From Sorghum bicolor (lineage: Eukaryota; Streptophyta; Magnoliopsida; Poales; Poaceae), in contig NC_012870.2 in assembly GCF_000003195.3 (NCBI RefSeq), positions 16,236,501-16,300,500 of the forward strand: a DNA stretch of 64,000 nt. Direction: 5' to 3'. Below the pieces are notes generated by a model. That model made no database searches and was not told the DNA's origin. It was given only the letters and a program-made list of their open reading frames with translations. Shown in pieces: positions 41,839-54,095 of the stretch. A program made the position numbers and the translations under genes. Each line of letters opens with the position of its first letter. Position 1 is the stretch's first letter.

Positions 41839-44800
41839 ATGGCGACTAGCGATTTTGACTTGGAGAATGTCATCCTCGTGACGGAAGCTAATCTCAGAGA
41901 TGAGCAGAAGCAAGCTATTGCAAAAGCCATGGAGGACTACAAGCAGCAATGTTTGAAGTCTTTCAGCATCAACAGGAGTGGCAAGGTGATCCAGAAAGAA
42001 GCACTGCCGGCACCTCGGCAGGTTACTTTTGAAGCCAATCCTGGTAAACTTCAAGACATGGTTGATGGTGCTGTTAACCATGCCTTGATCAATCAAGCTG
42101 GTGTGTTGTCCAATACGGTTTTCAATGCCATGGTTAGAACTTTCAAAGAAGGACAATTGTCACCAAATTATGTGGGCCCTTCTCATCATCAGCCAGGATC
42201 ACCGGTGGTCACAGCTCCATCGGCTGCAGCGGCCGCTGCGGGCATAGAAACTACTGTTCCTCCAAGCACGTTAGGAGTCACTAACGCGCAATCTACGCCG
42301 ATGACGACCAATCCATCGACTTCAGATGAGCAGGTCAAGCTTGCTACAGATCTATTGGCATCGGCGATGTTGGGATCGGTCCCTCCTCCTAACTGGTGGG
42401 GTTATGGTATGCCTCCAGAGTTGACATTGAAGACACCTAGCATATCTCAGACAGCTGATGTGAGAGGCAAGGCTCCTATGGCATCGGCACCTCCAAATAT
42501 GCCGATGAATCAGAGTCCCCAGTATACTACAACTACTACTCCAAGGCCTTACACTGGGGATTCTCAAGCTCCAACGTTCCAGATGCCTAATGCATCGGCA
42601 GATTCAGTGCCGACGCAACAGAGGTTTATGACTCAGTCAGGGTATGTCAATTCAATGATGATGCCTAATTACCACACATCGGTAGGATCTATGCCGATGA
42701 ATGCTAATAGTGGATGGCCTGGGCAGAAAGTCTTTCCACAAATGTCCCAATAGAATCATCAGGCTACAGGGTTTCAACAAGGCCAGATCTACCCCAGGTT
42801 CCAGAATCAAGGGTTGCCTAACCAGCCGATGAATCTTGGTCAACAGTTTGGTGGTCAGACGATCAACCCCATGTTCCATGCAGATCGTGCGCCTCAACGA
42901 CACGTGGAAGTGTATCAGCAGGTGCCAGATCCACAACCACCCCATCGGCAAGATGTCGATGCTTATTGGGCCGATAAGATTGCTAAAGTAATGAGGGACC
43001 AATTTGGGATAAAACCCAAAGTCAACACTTACTCTTATCGGACACTGTATCCTCCTGCATATGATTTGATTCCACTCCCAAATCGGTACAAGGTACCAGA
43101 TTTCACTAAGTTTTCTGGACAGGATGACACATCAACCATGGAACATGTCAACAGGTTTATTATCCAATGTGGGGAAGCTGCTAACAGGGATGAATTGAGG
43201 GTTCGTTTGTTTTCATCTTCTTTGTCTGGATCGGCTTTTACCTGGTTTATTTCGTTACCTCCCAACTCAGTGATTACTTGGGCTGATCTAGAGAAGCAGT
43301 TCCACAAGTACTTCTTTTCTGGAGTTCATGAGAAGAAGATTACCGATTTGGTCAGATTGAAATAGCGTAATGATGAATCGGTTGAAAGTTTTGTGCAGAG
43401 GTTGCGGGAGGTCAAGAATAAATGCTATAGTCTAGTTTTAGATGATCGGCAGCTAGCCGATTTGGCTTTCTAGGGTTTGTTGCCACATATCAGGGACAAA
43501 TATGCTTCTCAAGAGTTTGAGAGCCTAAGTCACTTGGTCCAGAGGATTTCCGACCAGGATATTAAGCCCTTTGAACCTAAGAGGGCTTGGAACAAAAAGG
43601 TGTCATTTGTTGATGAGGCAGCAAGCTCAGATTCTGATGAAGAACCAGTCATCGGCCTAGCAGAATGGGTAAAGAACAAGAAGCCGATGTCTTGCCCTTT
43701 CGGGCATAAAGAGCCAGAGTAGTTCGCATTTGATATCACTAAAGCCGATAGGATATTTGACTTTCTACTTCAGGAAGGGCAAATCAAGCTGTCACCCAAT
43801 CATGTGATCCCATCGACTGAGGAATTAAAGAAGATGAAGTACTACAAATGGCACAATGCAACTTCTCACAGCACCAATGAGTGCAAAGTTTTTAGACAAC
43901 AGCTGCAATCGGCTATAGAATCTAGGAGGATCAAATTTGACAGCTCCAAAACTCAGAAGCCGATGAAGATTGATCAACATCCTTTCCCAACGAATATGCT
44001 GGATGCTAAGGGAAAGGCCAAGGTCTTGACATCGGAAGCAACTGAAAGAAGTGCATCGGTGGATCCTCAGCATCAGATCACTACTGCCGATGCAAAAGGG
44101 AAAGGCTTGATCCAGGAGGGAACTAACTCGGGATGGCCTCCCCGATCTAGTATTGTGATAACTCATAGAAGGCCTCAGGAAACTTGGCAGCAACATGAGG
44201 ATCGGTATCGGCGCCAGCAAGAAGAGTATCATCGGGAAGAAGAAAGACGCCGACAGGAGTGGAATCGGCACAAGGACCACTGGAACTGCCCATTCTTTAT
44301 CCATTGCTGGGAGCAGAACATCAAGTTGCCTACTATTAGAGATTGCCCTGAGTGCAATGGTTATGATCGGTATGACAGATCCGACCGGCGTTATCACAAT
44401 GATGATCGGCAATTTAATGGGCCGATTAGGGGGAGAGCATCGGTTCATGACCGACTAGGGGGCAGACTTAGTGTGCATGATAGGCTTGGTGATCGTGTTG
44501 AATATTTTCCTAGGAATCAGGAAGAGCTTGAGGAGATAGCTAATGCACGAGTTCCCGATGAGTTCATATTTTGTAGGGATGCTAACACTTATTGGATGGA
44601 GTCAAGGGAACATCGTCGTCCATCGGCAAGGCAGTCACCACTTCCCCCATGGTCCAGAGGGGTTGACTAAAACACAGAAAAGGAGACTGCAGCGCGAAAG
44701 ACGAGAAGAGCTAAGCAAGGGCGAGAACTCTGTCCAATCTGGGGATCAGCAACAATCAGATCCTAAGGGGAAAGGGCCATTGGCAGATGTTAACATGGTA

Positions 44801-45460
44801 TTTATGTTGCCGATGGAATTCCTTGCGCCGTCCAGCGATGATGAGGAGTTGGAGTTTTCCAACCAGATAGCTCAATTGGCTCTAGATCCGATGACGGCTA
44901 TCTTTGAAAAGCCTACTGACAATGAAAGGCAGCATCTTAAAGCTTTGTTTGTCAAAGGAAGGGTTGATGGTCAGCCAATGACCATGATATTAATTGATGG
45001 TGGAGCAGCTATCAACATCATACCGTATGCAGTATATCGGAAGCTGGGGAAAGGGGATCAAGATTTGACCAAGACCGATATGATGCTAAAAGACTTCGAG
45101 GGAAATGTGTCTCCAGTTAAGGGGGCAATTTGTGTCGAGTTGACCATCAGCAGCAAAACCTTGCCGACGACTTTCTTCGTGATCAGTGGGAATGGTGCCT
45201 ATAATCTGTTGCTAGGGAGAGATTGGATTCATGCCAATTGTTGCATCCCATCTACAATGCACCAATGCTTGGTTCAGTGGGTAGGTGACAAGATTGAGAT
45301 TGTCCTGGGAGATTCTTCTTATGTCATTGCATCGGCAGAAGCAGATACCTATGAGAGAACTAGGTGTATATCGGGAGAAGTTTGGGAGAAGGAGTTCCTC
45401 AAAGTTGCCGATTATGAAATTCCACCGATCCAAGCAGTCGGTTCTGATGAAGAGTTTTAA
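41839..45460 (+). pseudogene. Element C2 gag-protease
   Basis: From ATG 41839 one frame runs through Tat-type gag with stops at 42751-42753, 43363-43365, 43471-43473 and 43720-43722. Comparison with C1 shows CAA, CAA, CAG and a Lys-type codon there. A two-base loss (GT) near 44653 shifts the frame; the rest of the protease part (DGGAA near 44997) is read in the new frame and ends with TAA at 45458-45460. The pol ATG at 45460 overlaps the stop (TAATG), as in C1. Gag core, basic Arg-rich domain and protease order match C1, but without its internal duplication. Confidence 0.9.
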
Positions 45461-48400
45461 TGGATAGGTTCGCCGATGATGGAAAGTTAGGCCAGGGATT
45501 CACATCAGCCGATGATTTGGCAGAGGTAGATATAGGTAGTGGTGATAAACCTAGGCCTACTTTTATTAGTGCTAAGTTAAATTATGAGTGTAAGCAGCAG
45601 TTAACCAATTTGTTAAAGGAATATAAAGATTGCTTTTCTTGGGATTATACTGAGATGCCTGGTTTAGACCGATCAATTGTTGAACATCGGTTACCCATTA
45701 AGTCTGGATTTCGGCCACATCAACAGCCAGCTCGCCGATGTAATCCTGATATTAAGGCCGAAATAACCAGACTTATTGAAGCTAAATTTATTCGGCAGTG
45801 TCGGTATGCTGAGTGGATTTCTAATGTTGTTTCGGTTTACAAGAAAAATGGGAAGCTTCGGGTCTGCATTGATTTCAGAAATCTTAATAAAGCTACACCG
45901 ATGGATGGCTACCCAATGCCAGTTGCCGATCTACTAGTTGATGCTGCGGCCGGGTATCGGATCATCAGCTTTATGGATGGCAATGCAGGATACAATCAGA
46001 TATTCATGGCTGAAGAGGATATTCCAAAGACTGCATTTAGATGTCCTGGTCATGTTGGGTTGTTTGAATGGATAGTCATGACCTTTGGCTTGAAAAATGC
46101 TGGTGCTACCTATCAGAGGGCTATGAATTTTATATTTCATGAGTTCATCGGCAAGCTGGTGGAAATTTATATTGATGATGTGGTGGTTAAGTCTGGCAAC
46201 TTCATAAAGCATCTTGCCGATTTGCGAAAGGTGTTAGAATGCACAAGGAAGCATGGTTTGAAGATGAATCCCAATAAGTGTGCATTTGGTGTATCAGCAG
46301 GACAATTCCTTGGTTTCATGGTGCATCAAAGGGGGATTGAAATTAGTCGGAGATCTATTGATGCTATCAACAAAATAGTTGCTCCTACCAACAAGACTGA
46401 GCTTCAATCCTTGATCGGCAAGGTAAATTTTATCAGGAGGTTTATATCTAATTTGTCTGGTAAGATTCGTGCTTTCAGTCCTTTACTTAAGTTGAAAGCC
46501 GATCAAGAGTTCGTGTGGGGGAAAGAGCAACAGTTGGCCTTAGATGAAATCAAGAAGTATTTAGTAAATCCTCCAGTTCTGATTCCACCTCAGCAGGGAA
46601 AGCCCTTCATATTATATTTATCTACCGATGGTATGGTCATCGGTTCGGCTTTAATTCAAGAATTTGAAGGGAAGGAACGTGTGATTTACTATTTAAGCAG
46701 AAGATTGGTTGATGCTGAGACCAGATATTCGGCCATTGAAAAGTTATGTTTGTGTCTTTATTTCTCATGTATTAAGTTGAGACACTATTTGTTATCGGCT
46801 GAATGCACTGTCATATGCAAAGACGATGTGGTTCGATATATGCTGTCTATGCTGATTATGAGTGGCAGGATCGGTAAGTGGATTTTGGCATTGTCAGAAT
46901 TCGATTTGCGTTACGAATCGGCTAAGGCGGTTAAGGGACAGATTATGGCTGATTTTGTAACTCAACATTGCGGTACAGTGAAGACTTTAGAAATTGTACC
47001 TTGGACGCTCTTCTTTGATGGATCCACGTGTGACCGGGGGGCAGGGATCGGCATAGTGTTAATTTCCCCTCGGGGAAAGAAGTACGAGTTCTCCTTGCCG
47101 ATTGTTGCCACGTCAACAAATAATCAGGCTGAGTATCAAGCTTTTATAAAGGGGTTGGAATTACTAAGGGAAGTTCATGCTGATGCTGTTGAAATCTTCG
47201 GGGATTCTATGCTGGTTATAAATCAATTGGCCGGAAGCTATGAATGCCGAAGTGAAGTCTTGATAACTTATCATGAAAGGAGTATGCAACTGTTAAAGGA
47301 ATTCAAGGATTTCTGATTAGAGCATGTTCCTCGGTTGCACAATGAAGAGGCCAATCGGTTGGCTCAACATGCCTCGGGATATCAACCCATGATAAACGCA
47401 GTATCGGCAATCAGTGCTGATGATTGGAGAAAAGAAATCATTGATTACTTAAAGGATCCATCCAAGAAAGTTGAGAGGCGTGTTCGGTTTCAAGCTACCA
47501 AGTATGTGCTCCTCGAAGATGAATTATATTATCGAACTATTGATGGGATTCTTCTCAGGTGCTTAGGTGATGATGAGGCTAGAAGTTTGATGGGAGAGAT
47601 CCATGAGGGGGTGTGTGGAGCACATTAGTCGGCATTTAAGATGAAGTGGATGATCAGAAGAAATGGTTATTATTGGACAACTATACTTGAGGATTGCTTT
47701 AAGTATTTCAAAGGGTGTCAAGGATGTCAGAAGTTTGGCAATGTTCAAAGGGCACCCGCATCGGCCATGAATCCCATTATTAAACCTTGGCCGTTCCGAG
47801 GATGGGCTATTGACTTGATCGGCCAGATTTATCCGCCATCCAGCAAAGGACATAAGTTTATCTTGGTTGCCACCGATTATTTCACCAAGTGGGTTGAAGC
47901 TATTCCTTTAAAGAAAGTTACATCGGCCAATATGATCGATTTTGTGAAAGAGCATATTATTTACCGATTTGGAATTCCTCAAACAATTACTACCGATGAG
48001 GGTACTATGTTCACATGAGGGGAGTTTGATGAATTTGCAATTGGTATGGGAATTAAAGTATTAAACTCTTCTCCTTATTATGCTCAAGCTAATGGGCAGG
48101 CCGAGGCATCTAACAAAGGAATTATCAAGCTTATTAAGCGGAAGATTGACGAAAATCCTAGGAGGTGGCACATGTTGTTAAATGAAGTTTATGGTCGTAT
48201 CGGATGGCTTGTCATGGATCGACCAAGGTTTCACCTTATCAGTTGGTGTATGGGCATGATGCAGTGTTACCTTGGGAAATTAAGACTGGGTCTAGGCGAC
48301 TATCTTTTCAGGATCAATTGGCTGCCGATGATTATGCTACTTTGATGACAGACGAGTTGGATGATCTAGCAGGGCATCGGCTAAGGGCTCTGATGAGTAT

Positions 48401-48680
48401 AGAAGAAAATAAGAAAAGAGTTGCCAGATGGTATGATAAAAAGGTAAAAGCTAAGGAGTTTGTCGATGGAGACTTAGTATGGAAACTAATCTTACTGATC
48501 GGGACTAAAAGTTCAAAATTTGGGAAGTGGTCTCCCAATTGGGAAGGTCCCTATCGGGTAAATCGGTCTGCTCCTGGCAATGCCTATATCTTAGAAACTC
48601 TCGAAGGAGTTGAATTCCCTAGAGCATTGAATGGCAAGTATTTAAAGAAATATCACCCAAGCATATGGGTTGATGCATAA
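45460..48680 (+). pseudogene. Element C2 RT, RNase H, aRH and integrase
   Basis: The first 618 codons are open: RT with YIDD at 46168-46179, RNase H, and the second RNase H (FFDGS near 47011) typical of Tat. A TGA at 47314-47316 stands where C1 has CGA. Integrase follows: zinc finger (HEGVCGAH, TAG at 47626, CQGCQKFG), WAIDLIG near 47807, TDEGTMF near 47995 and a TGA near 48016, then QANGQAEASN near 48080. A frameshift near 48200 leads into the C-terminal part ending at 48680 (KYLKKYHPS). The second motif has TDEG where C1 has TDQG. Confidence 0.9.
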
Positions 48681-48837
48681 GGGTTTAACATCCCGATAAC
48701 ATTCCTATCGGCTAGATCAAAGTGTGTCTGGGGCTAAACTCAATGTTTTAAAAGGTGCCGATAACAGTCCTATCGGCTAGACCAAAATATCAGGAGGATT
48801 GGAAAGAAGAGAGCAGGGTATGTCGCCGATGAAGAGT
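48681..48837. other. Convergent spacer between element C2 pol and antisense gene
   Basis: Short, noncoding, with a repeated CCTATCGGCTAGA word and several GCCGAT/ATCGGC motifs. Confidence 0.6.
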
Positions 48838-51800
48838 TCACATGTTCAACAGCTCCTGGATCGTCGATATAGCGCGCAGACGGATCTGGTTGGCTTCTTC
48901 TATTTCCTTCACGTCATCATCGCCAGAACCTTCCACTGGTTTCAGCTTCTTCTTCATCTGCAGTGCTTGGTGGGCTTGGATATTTCGCTCTTGTTCAAGA
49001 AGCTTGATCGTTTTAGGCAGCTGGCTTTCTTCTTGTTGGGCTTGAGATAAGGCTTCTTCTACTTGTTTGAGTTCTGCCAACAGGGCTTCCCTTCTCGCCG
49101 ATAGATCAGAAATCTTTTGCTTCAATACATCTCCTGAGGATGTCAAAATGCCGATGCTCTTGTGCTTCTCATCGGCAAGGAGCTTTATTTTCATCATCTC
49201 CTCAGAGAGCTGAGCGTGAGCAGCTCTATCAGCAAGACGCTGGGTAGCCTTTTGGTACTGCAATTGACGACTCTCTAGGTGTGCAGCTTGAAAAAGGATT
49301 TCTTCGGCATCGGCGGGGATTTGGCCTCTGAGGGTCTTGAACAAGGCCTTGGCTGGGTCGGAGTCATCGACCAACTGGGCTGTGTCTTGATGGAGGAGGG
49401 CTGATAATTCTTCTAACTTTGCCCTGATTTCTGCCGATGTGATCCCAACTGCTCGAGAAGAACTTGCCTCCTCGCCTTCATCCTCAGAGATGTCGATGGC
49501 AAAGGAGAACAAGCTGTCAGGAGAGTCTTGTTCCTGAAAAAGAAAATAAAATAAGTTATTCTATGATCAAGCACTGGTAAACAATACGGGTAGAGATCGG
49601 GTAACTTACTTGTTTCAGAGCTATCTCTCGCCTCTGACCGATTGAAGCCGATGGAATTACGGGCTGATCGGCTGGAGTTGCCGATGAGATTATGTCAGCT
49701 GAAAGGGTAACAGAGATAATTATAAGACAGAAGAGTAGGTTCATTGGCAATGATGAGTATGTTACCTTGAGGGGGAGCAATACTTGTTTGGATTGAGGAA
49801 ACTACCGATGCTATAATTGAACTTGCTGGATCGGCAGTTTGCTCGTGCACGTCAGCCGATGTGTCTTCTGGCTGAGGTTCCTCTGGCTAGGGTTCTTCTG
49901 TGTGAGGTTCTTCTTGTAGCTGAGGAGGAGATGGTGCTTGTTGTATTTGGACTTCTGGAGATGAAGGAGAAGATTCCACTGGGATTGGAGACACTGGGGG
50001 AGGGGAAGGTATTGCTGTCTTCCGGCGCTTCGCCTGGGTTCTGGTGCTCTTGGAGCTTTTCCTCTTTGGTTGGCTGGACTGGGGGGCATCGGCTGTCACA
50101 CCTCTGATCTTTACCGATGTGTCGGTTTGCTGATACAACAATGAAAATTTGTGAGTGCAAGTGTAACAGATGTAAGAAGGGAATCGGTATGGGTAAAAGA
50201 ATTTGAAAATTTACCTTGAAGGCTTGTGCTAAAGTAGAGGCAGCTACCGATGGAGATGCCTTCGTCCGCTTGGTGGCGACTTTCTTAAGACGTGCACCCC
50301 GATGCATTATAGCGGCCAGGGATGGAGAGTTGTTGCCGATCAAAGAAATCGGACCTGATGGAAGGAGCTCAATCGGCTTACCACTCTTGCTGACCGATGG
50401 GGGTGTGTTATCAACCTGTAATATAACAACAGAAAGTGAGTTACCGATGAAAGTAAAAGTGAAATTGAAACATCGGTTTGAAAATACTTACAGTATTATC
50501 GGGACTCTGTACTGAGGGTCGATCATGGCGCGGTACGTGAGAGCCGATTTGCAGAACAATGCTCTTTCCATTCTTCCCACCATTGTTTGTATGCTTGAGT
50601 AATGAAGAGGGCTGGGATCCAATCTGATAGATCGGTGTCTGTATCGGCATTTGGTGGCAGTTGAGCTATTCTGGTCCACTCGAGAAGACTAGTGATGATT
50701 TCCCTGGGTTTTATCACATCGGCATAACAAAGTGCAATCAGCAGCTAACCGAAAGCTAGTTGACGAGCTAGTGCCGATGGGTTGTAGAATTCGTAGGTCT
50801 GGACGGAAGCTTTTCCACCACCAAAGAAGTTAACTGGTATGGCTCTTGGGGTGATGATTGCCATCATCACATCATGATCCTTGTTGAGAGCATCATTGAA
50901 CGGATGGAAGACCAAAGGAAATCTGGTGTCCGGATCTTCATAAGGCATCCATGCTCACTGTTCTCTGGTCAGGCCTTCGTACAGGGTCTGAAAGAATCGG
51001 CTAACCTGGTCTGCGTTACCACCTGTACCAGGTAAAACTATGGCAGCCTCGCCAAAGTTCAGAGGAGGACGAGTTGCCGATTCTTCTTCATCCAATTCAT
51101 AATCCTCGGCTATGTCCCTGGGGAAGCGTTGTGCGAAGAGGTCGAACTCAAGACGCTTGTGCATATGGAGGCTAAGCCACATATTGATGAACCACCAGGG
51201 ACCCCCTAAGTTGCCGATGGGTTGGCTGAGCAGGAGTTTCCTGGCTACTTGATGGAGGAGGTGGTAAGCCGAGCTGAGCAAGTATCGGCCGAGGGGAAAT
51301 CGGCCACCATTAGCTAATCTTTCTGCTGCTGCTAAGTAGACAGAAGTTGGTCTGCCGATCGGCCACAAAATATAAATTTGTCCAACCACATGTTCAGGAA
51401 GGTGGTTTGTTCCTTTATGTTGACAGGCCCTGTTCTACGGTATTTTTGGATGTACCCAGACCAACCGCCGATAGAGCGGGTTTCCACTTTAGCACTAGGT
51501 GTGGTGTCAAATATGTGACTACTATCGGCAGTGGATACATCTAAGCCGGTGAGCATGAGCACATCGGCAAGAGTGGGAGAAGCAGGGCCATGGCCGAAAA
51601 CAAAAGCATTAAGTGTGTCTGACCAGAAATATGATGCAGCAATTAGCAGTGATTCATTCCTATGCATATCGGCAAGAGACAGTCTAATGCACTGGTCCAG
51701 TTTTCGCTCGCACCATTGAACTTCATTTGAATGGCTGACTCTCAAGAACCAATCCTTCCATCCCTTGGTAGGACTGGGCCAAGAGCGGAAGGTATCTTTC

Positions 51801-52084
51801 CACAGATCTAGAGAAAAGTTCTCGGCTCTAAAGGGGATTTTGTTTGTCTCTGCGTTGATCAGATCGGTAGGATCTGGGTTCCCTAGTGGATCGAGACATT
51901 GGAGGTGTGGTTGATCGGTAGGGATGACAATTCTATTGGACAGATCCTAATAGTTTTTGGGGGTAAAAAGAAGAACAAAAGAAAAAAAGGTATTCAGTAA
52001 GATGAACTGCGGAAGAACAGGAGTGCAGTAAAAATACAAGAGAGAAGTAGAACTGACCTCAGGCATGATGAAGTTGACGGCCAT
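48838..52084 (-). pseudogene. Element C2 antisense gene: six-exon plant mobile domain protein (damaged)
   Basis: Minus-strand model from GT/AG sites: exons 52084-52058, 51946-50492, 50415-50215, 50129-49766, 49698-49610 and 49533-48838, with compatible phases. Exon 1 encodes only nine residues. Exon 2 carries the plant mobile domain (PMD, 'aminotransferase-like': TKGWKDWFLRVSHS, SPTLADVLMLTGLDV, LLSSAYHLLHQVARKLL). Exons 3-4 are basic then Pro/Ser/Gln-rich. Exon 6 has a long coiled coil (SARREALLAELKQVEEALSQ). Lesions: a one-base frameshift near 51355, stops near 50953 and 50743, and a TAG near 49890 in exon 4. PMD proteins occur both in plant transposons and in host silencing factors (MAIN/MAIL). 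Function in the element is unknown. Confidence 0.78.
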
Positions 52085-52233
52085 CTCCTAGAAGGGGAGA
52101 AGATTGAGAAATTGGGGGTTGTTGGAGGAGGTTCTTGTTGAAGTTCTTGGAGCTCTCGAACAGTGCCACCGCCAGAAAAGCAGAGTTGGGGCTGTAGAAT
52201 GATGCGATGGAGAAAGAGTACCCGAGAAGGAAC

Positions 52234-52241
52234 TATTTATA
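52234..52241 (-). promoter_or_regulatory. TATA box of element C2 antisense gene
   Basis: Minus strand CCTATAAATAGTTCC, 150 bp upstream of the exon 1 ATG at 52084. Strong consensus fit. Confidence 0.65.
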
Positions 52242-52641
52242 GGACAAAACGGGCAAGGGCAAATCTGACTTATCTCTTCGCCGTATCCATGAATTTCGAG
52301 GATACTCAGGTGGATATGGTAACTGTTCGCATGGTAATCAAGGGATTGCGCAGGTGATTTGACAGGAAGCGGTCATAATCTGGAGATATTTCACTGTGCG
52401 GGATTTCCTGGTCGGTCCATCGGTAGCTCCTTCTAACGGTAATATTGCCGACGGGCGAATAAAGTGGAGATGTCCAGCTTGGGAGGTTGAGGAATTTGAG
52501 GGATCTGCGGAAGAATCGGGCCAGAGTTGTTCGATTTCAACGGTCGGTTACCAAATTGAGAGGATTAATTGCGGAAAGACATCATTACTGCAGAGAATTT
52601 CGGAGCATTAATGATTTTATACTCCGAAATTGGGGGGCATG
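52242..52641 (+). other. Element C2 3' noncoding region with polypurine tract
   Basis: No gene. It would hold upstream promoter sequence of the antisense gene. TTGGGGGGCATG at 52630-52641 abuts the 3' LTR and is the likely polypurine tract. Confidence 0.75.
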
Positions 52642-53345
52642 TGTTGACACCGTTTTTGGACACATACCCAGGATCGGTAGAGTATAGATCGGCAAGATAG
52701 GGCAACAGTAACTGGTCTGCAGGGGAGTTGCCGATGAAGGTGGTTGCCGATAAAGGGACGGCTGAATGTGACTAAGTCTATGAGTGGTGACGCGTTCATG
52801 CCGATGGTCAGCATTAGCCTTGTCGATGGCTACGATGAGGAGTCTGCCGATGACTCAGAAGGAGAACATGAAGGTTGCCGATTGGTCCATGGTAGTGTCC
52901 CAGTTTGTCACGGGAGGATAGTTTTGTGCTTTCCTTAGTTATTTAAATCGTTTTGTATACGGATTCTGTTTAATTTGGAATTCGAGTCCTAGTCATGTCT
53001 GATTGTAGCTCTTTGAGCAGGGTATAAATGTAGACCCTAGGGCCTTGTAATCAATCAATCAAACACAAGTTTTTACTCATATTCCAGCATCTACTTTTTC
53101 GACGACTTCGTCATATTTTCCTTTTTATTACGAGTTCTTAGGAGTTCGTCGACTTAAGCTCGGCGTATTCTCGAGTTTCGTGTGAATACCTCTTGGCCGT
53201 GGCATCCGGGCGCATCGCTGTTGTCAGGACCAAAGTATTTGAGTTATCACCTTTGCCGATAGTAAGGTCAAATCGGCTGGCACGCCTAAACGTTTGAAAT
53301 CGGGTATTAGCCCTTTGTGTTTGCAGATCCACTTTTGCATCAACA
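52642..53345 (+). repeat. Element C2 3' LTR (704 bp)
   Basis: Matches 41080-41791. Two fewer ATCA units near 53050 explain the 8-bp difference. TATAAAT at 53023-53029. Confidence 0.95.
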
Positions 53346-53350
53346 ACAAT
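53346..53350. repeat. Target site duplication of element C2, right (ACAAT)
   Basis: Perfect partner of 41075-41079. Confidence 0.95.
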
Positions 53351-54078
53351 AAAACAAGAACTTATTAGAATTTAGAAGTCGAAATACTGAAGAATCCTAG
53401 GAGCAAGCTTCGGGTTACGAGAACCTGATCCCACAGGTACAAACTCGGAGTAGACACCGACAGGCCGGGCTTCCTCCGATCTACACCTCCACTCTATCTC
53501 TCTCAATCCAGTAGAAACTAGAAGATCTATTTCTACTCACATTGGTTGCTAAGCCTAAAAAGAAATTTTATTTACAGGAGAGGTTTTCCTTCGAGGGCTC
53601 CTCTCAACTCTATGATGAACTTGTCTCCTCCAGGGGCCAGGGGGTCTGGTTTTATAGTCCCCTCAAGTGAACGTGAGCCGTTGGATCAAACCGACATTGA
53701 TTGGACGGTTATCCTTGATCCTTTAGGTCGGTGGAGCGTTGTCTGCGAAAAGAGTCCTGAACCAAGTGCAGGAGGGGGCGGGCGCCCAGGTCAACTGGGC
53801 GAGCGCCCAGTGACTGGCCCCGTTCGGCCTCCGCTTCCTTCCCGTGGCTTCTGGAGTCTTCTAGATGGTAGAAAATTGCACGGTGTGTTGATATCTCTAT
53901 GTAATCCCGACATGTGGGCCTTTCTTCCTTATTTCCTGATAACCCCCTGCAGAAACAGATAAACAACAAAACTCGTGGAATTCTATCAGATTAAACCCTA
54001 ATTCTAGGTGTTGTTTGCATATTGGTCCTTTCTCTTGTTTATTTGATAATTAAAATTGATACTTAAGAACCGTCAACA
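53346..54078 (-). repeat. Element B 3' LTR, inner part (right of C2)
   Basis: Begins with the second ACAAT copy and ends at GTCAACA. It contains the TATA-like box on the minus strand near 53650-53659 and paired GC-rich GGGCGCCC blocks near 53776-53812. Confidence 0.92.
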
Positions 54079-54095
54079 AATACCCCCATACTTAG
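54079..54095 (-). other. Element B polypurine tract
   Basis: Minus strand CTAAGTATGGGGGTATT directly before the LTR start. Related to the tract of element A. Confidence 0.85.

Larger units (their letters stand above)
41080..53345 (+). mobile_element. Element C2: Tat-lineage Ty3/gypsy element with antisense plant-mobile-domain gene
   Basis: Complete 12.27 kb element with LTRs of 712 and 704 bp, target duplications ACAAT at 41075-41079 and 53346-53350, primer site, gag, protease, RT, RNase H, aRH, integrase, antisense gene and polypurine tract. LTRs differ by about 3% by eye plus an 8-bp length difference in an ATCA microsatellite. Same family as C1. The coding regions contain several stops and frameshifts. 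Confidence 0.95.
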
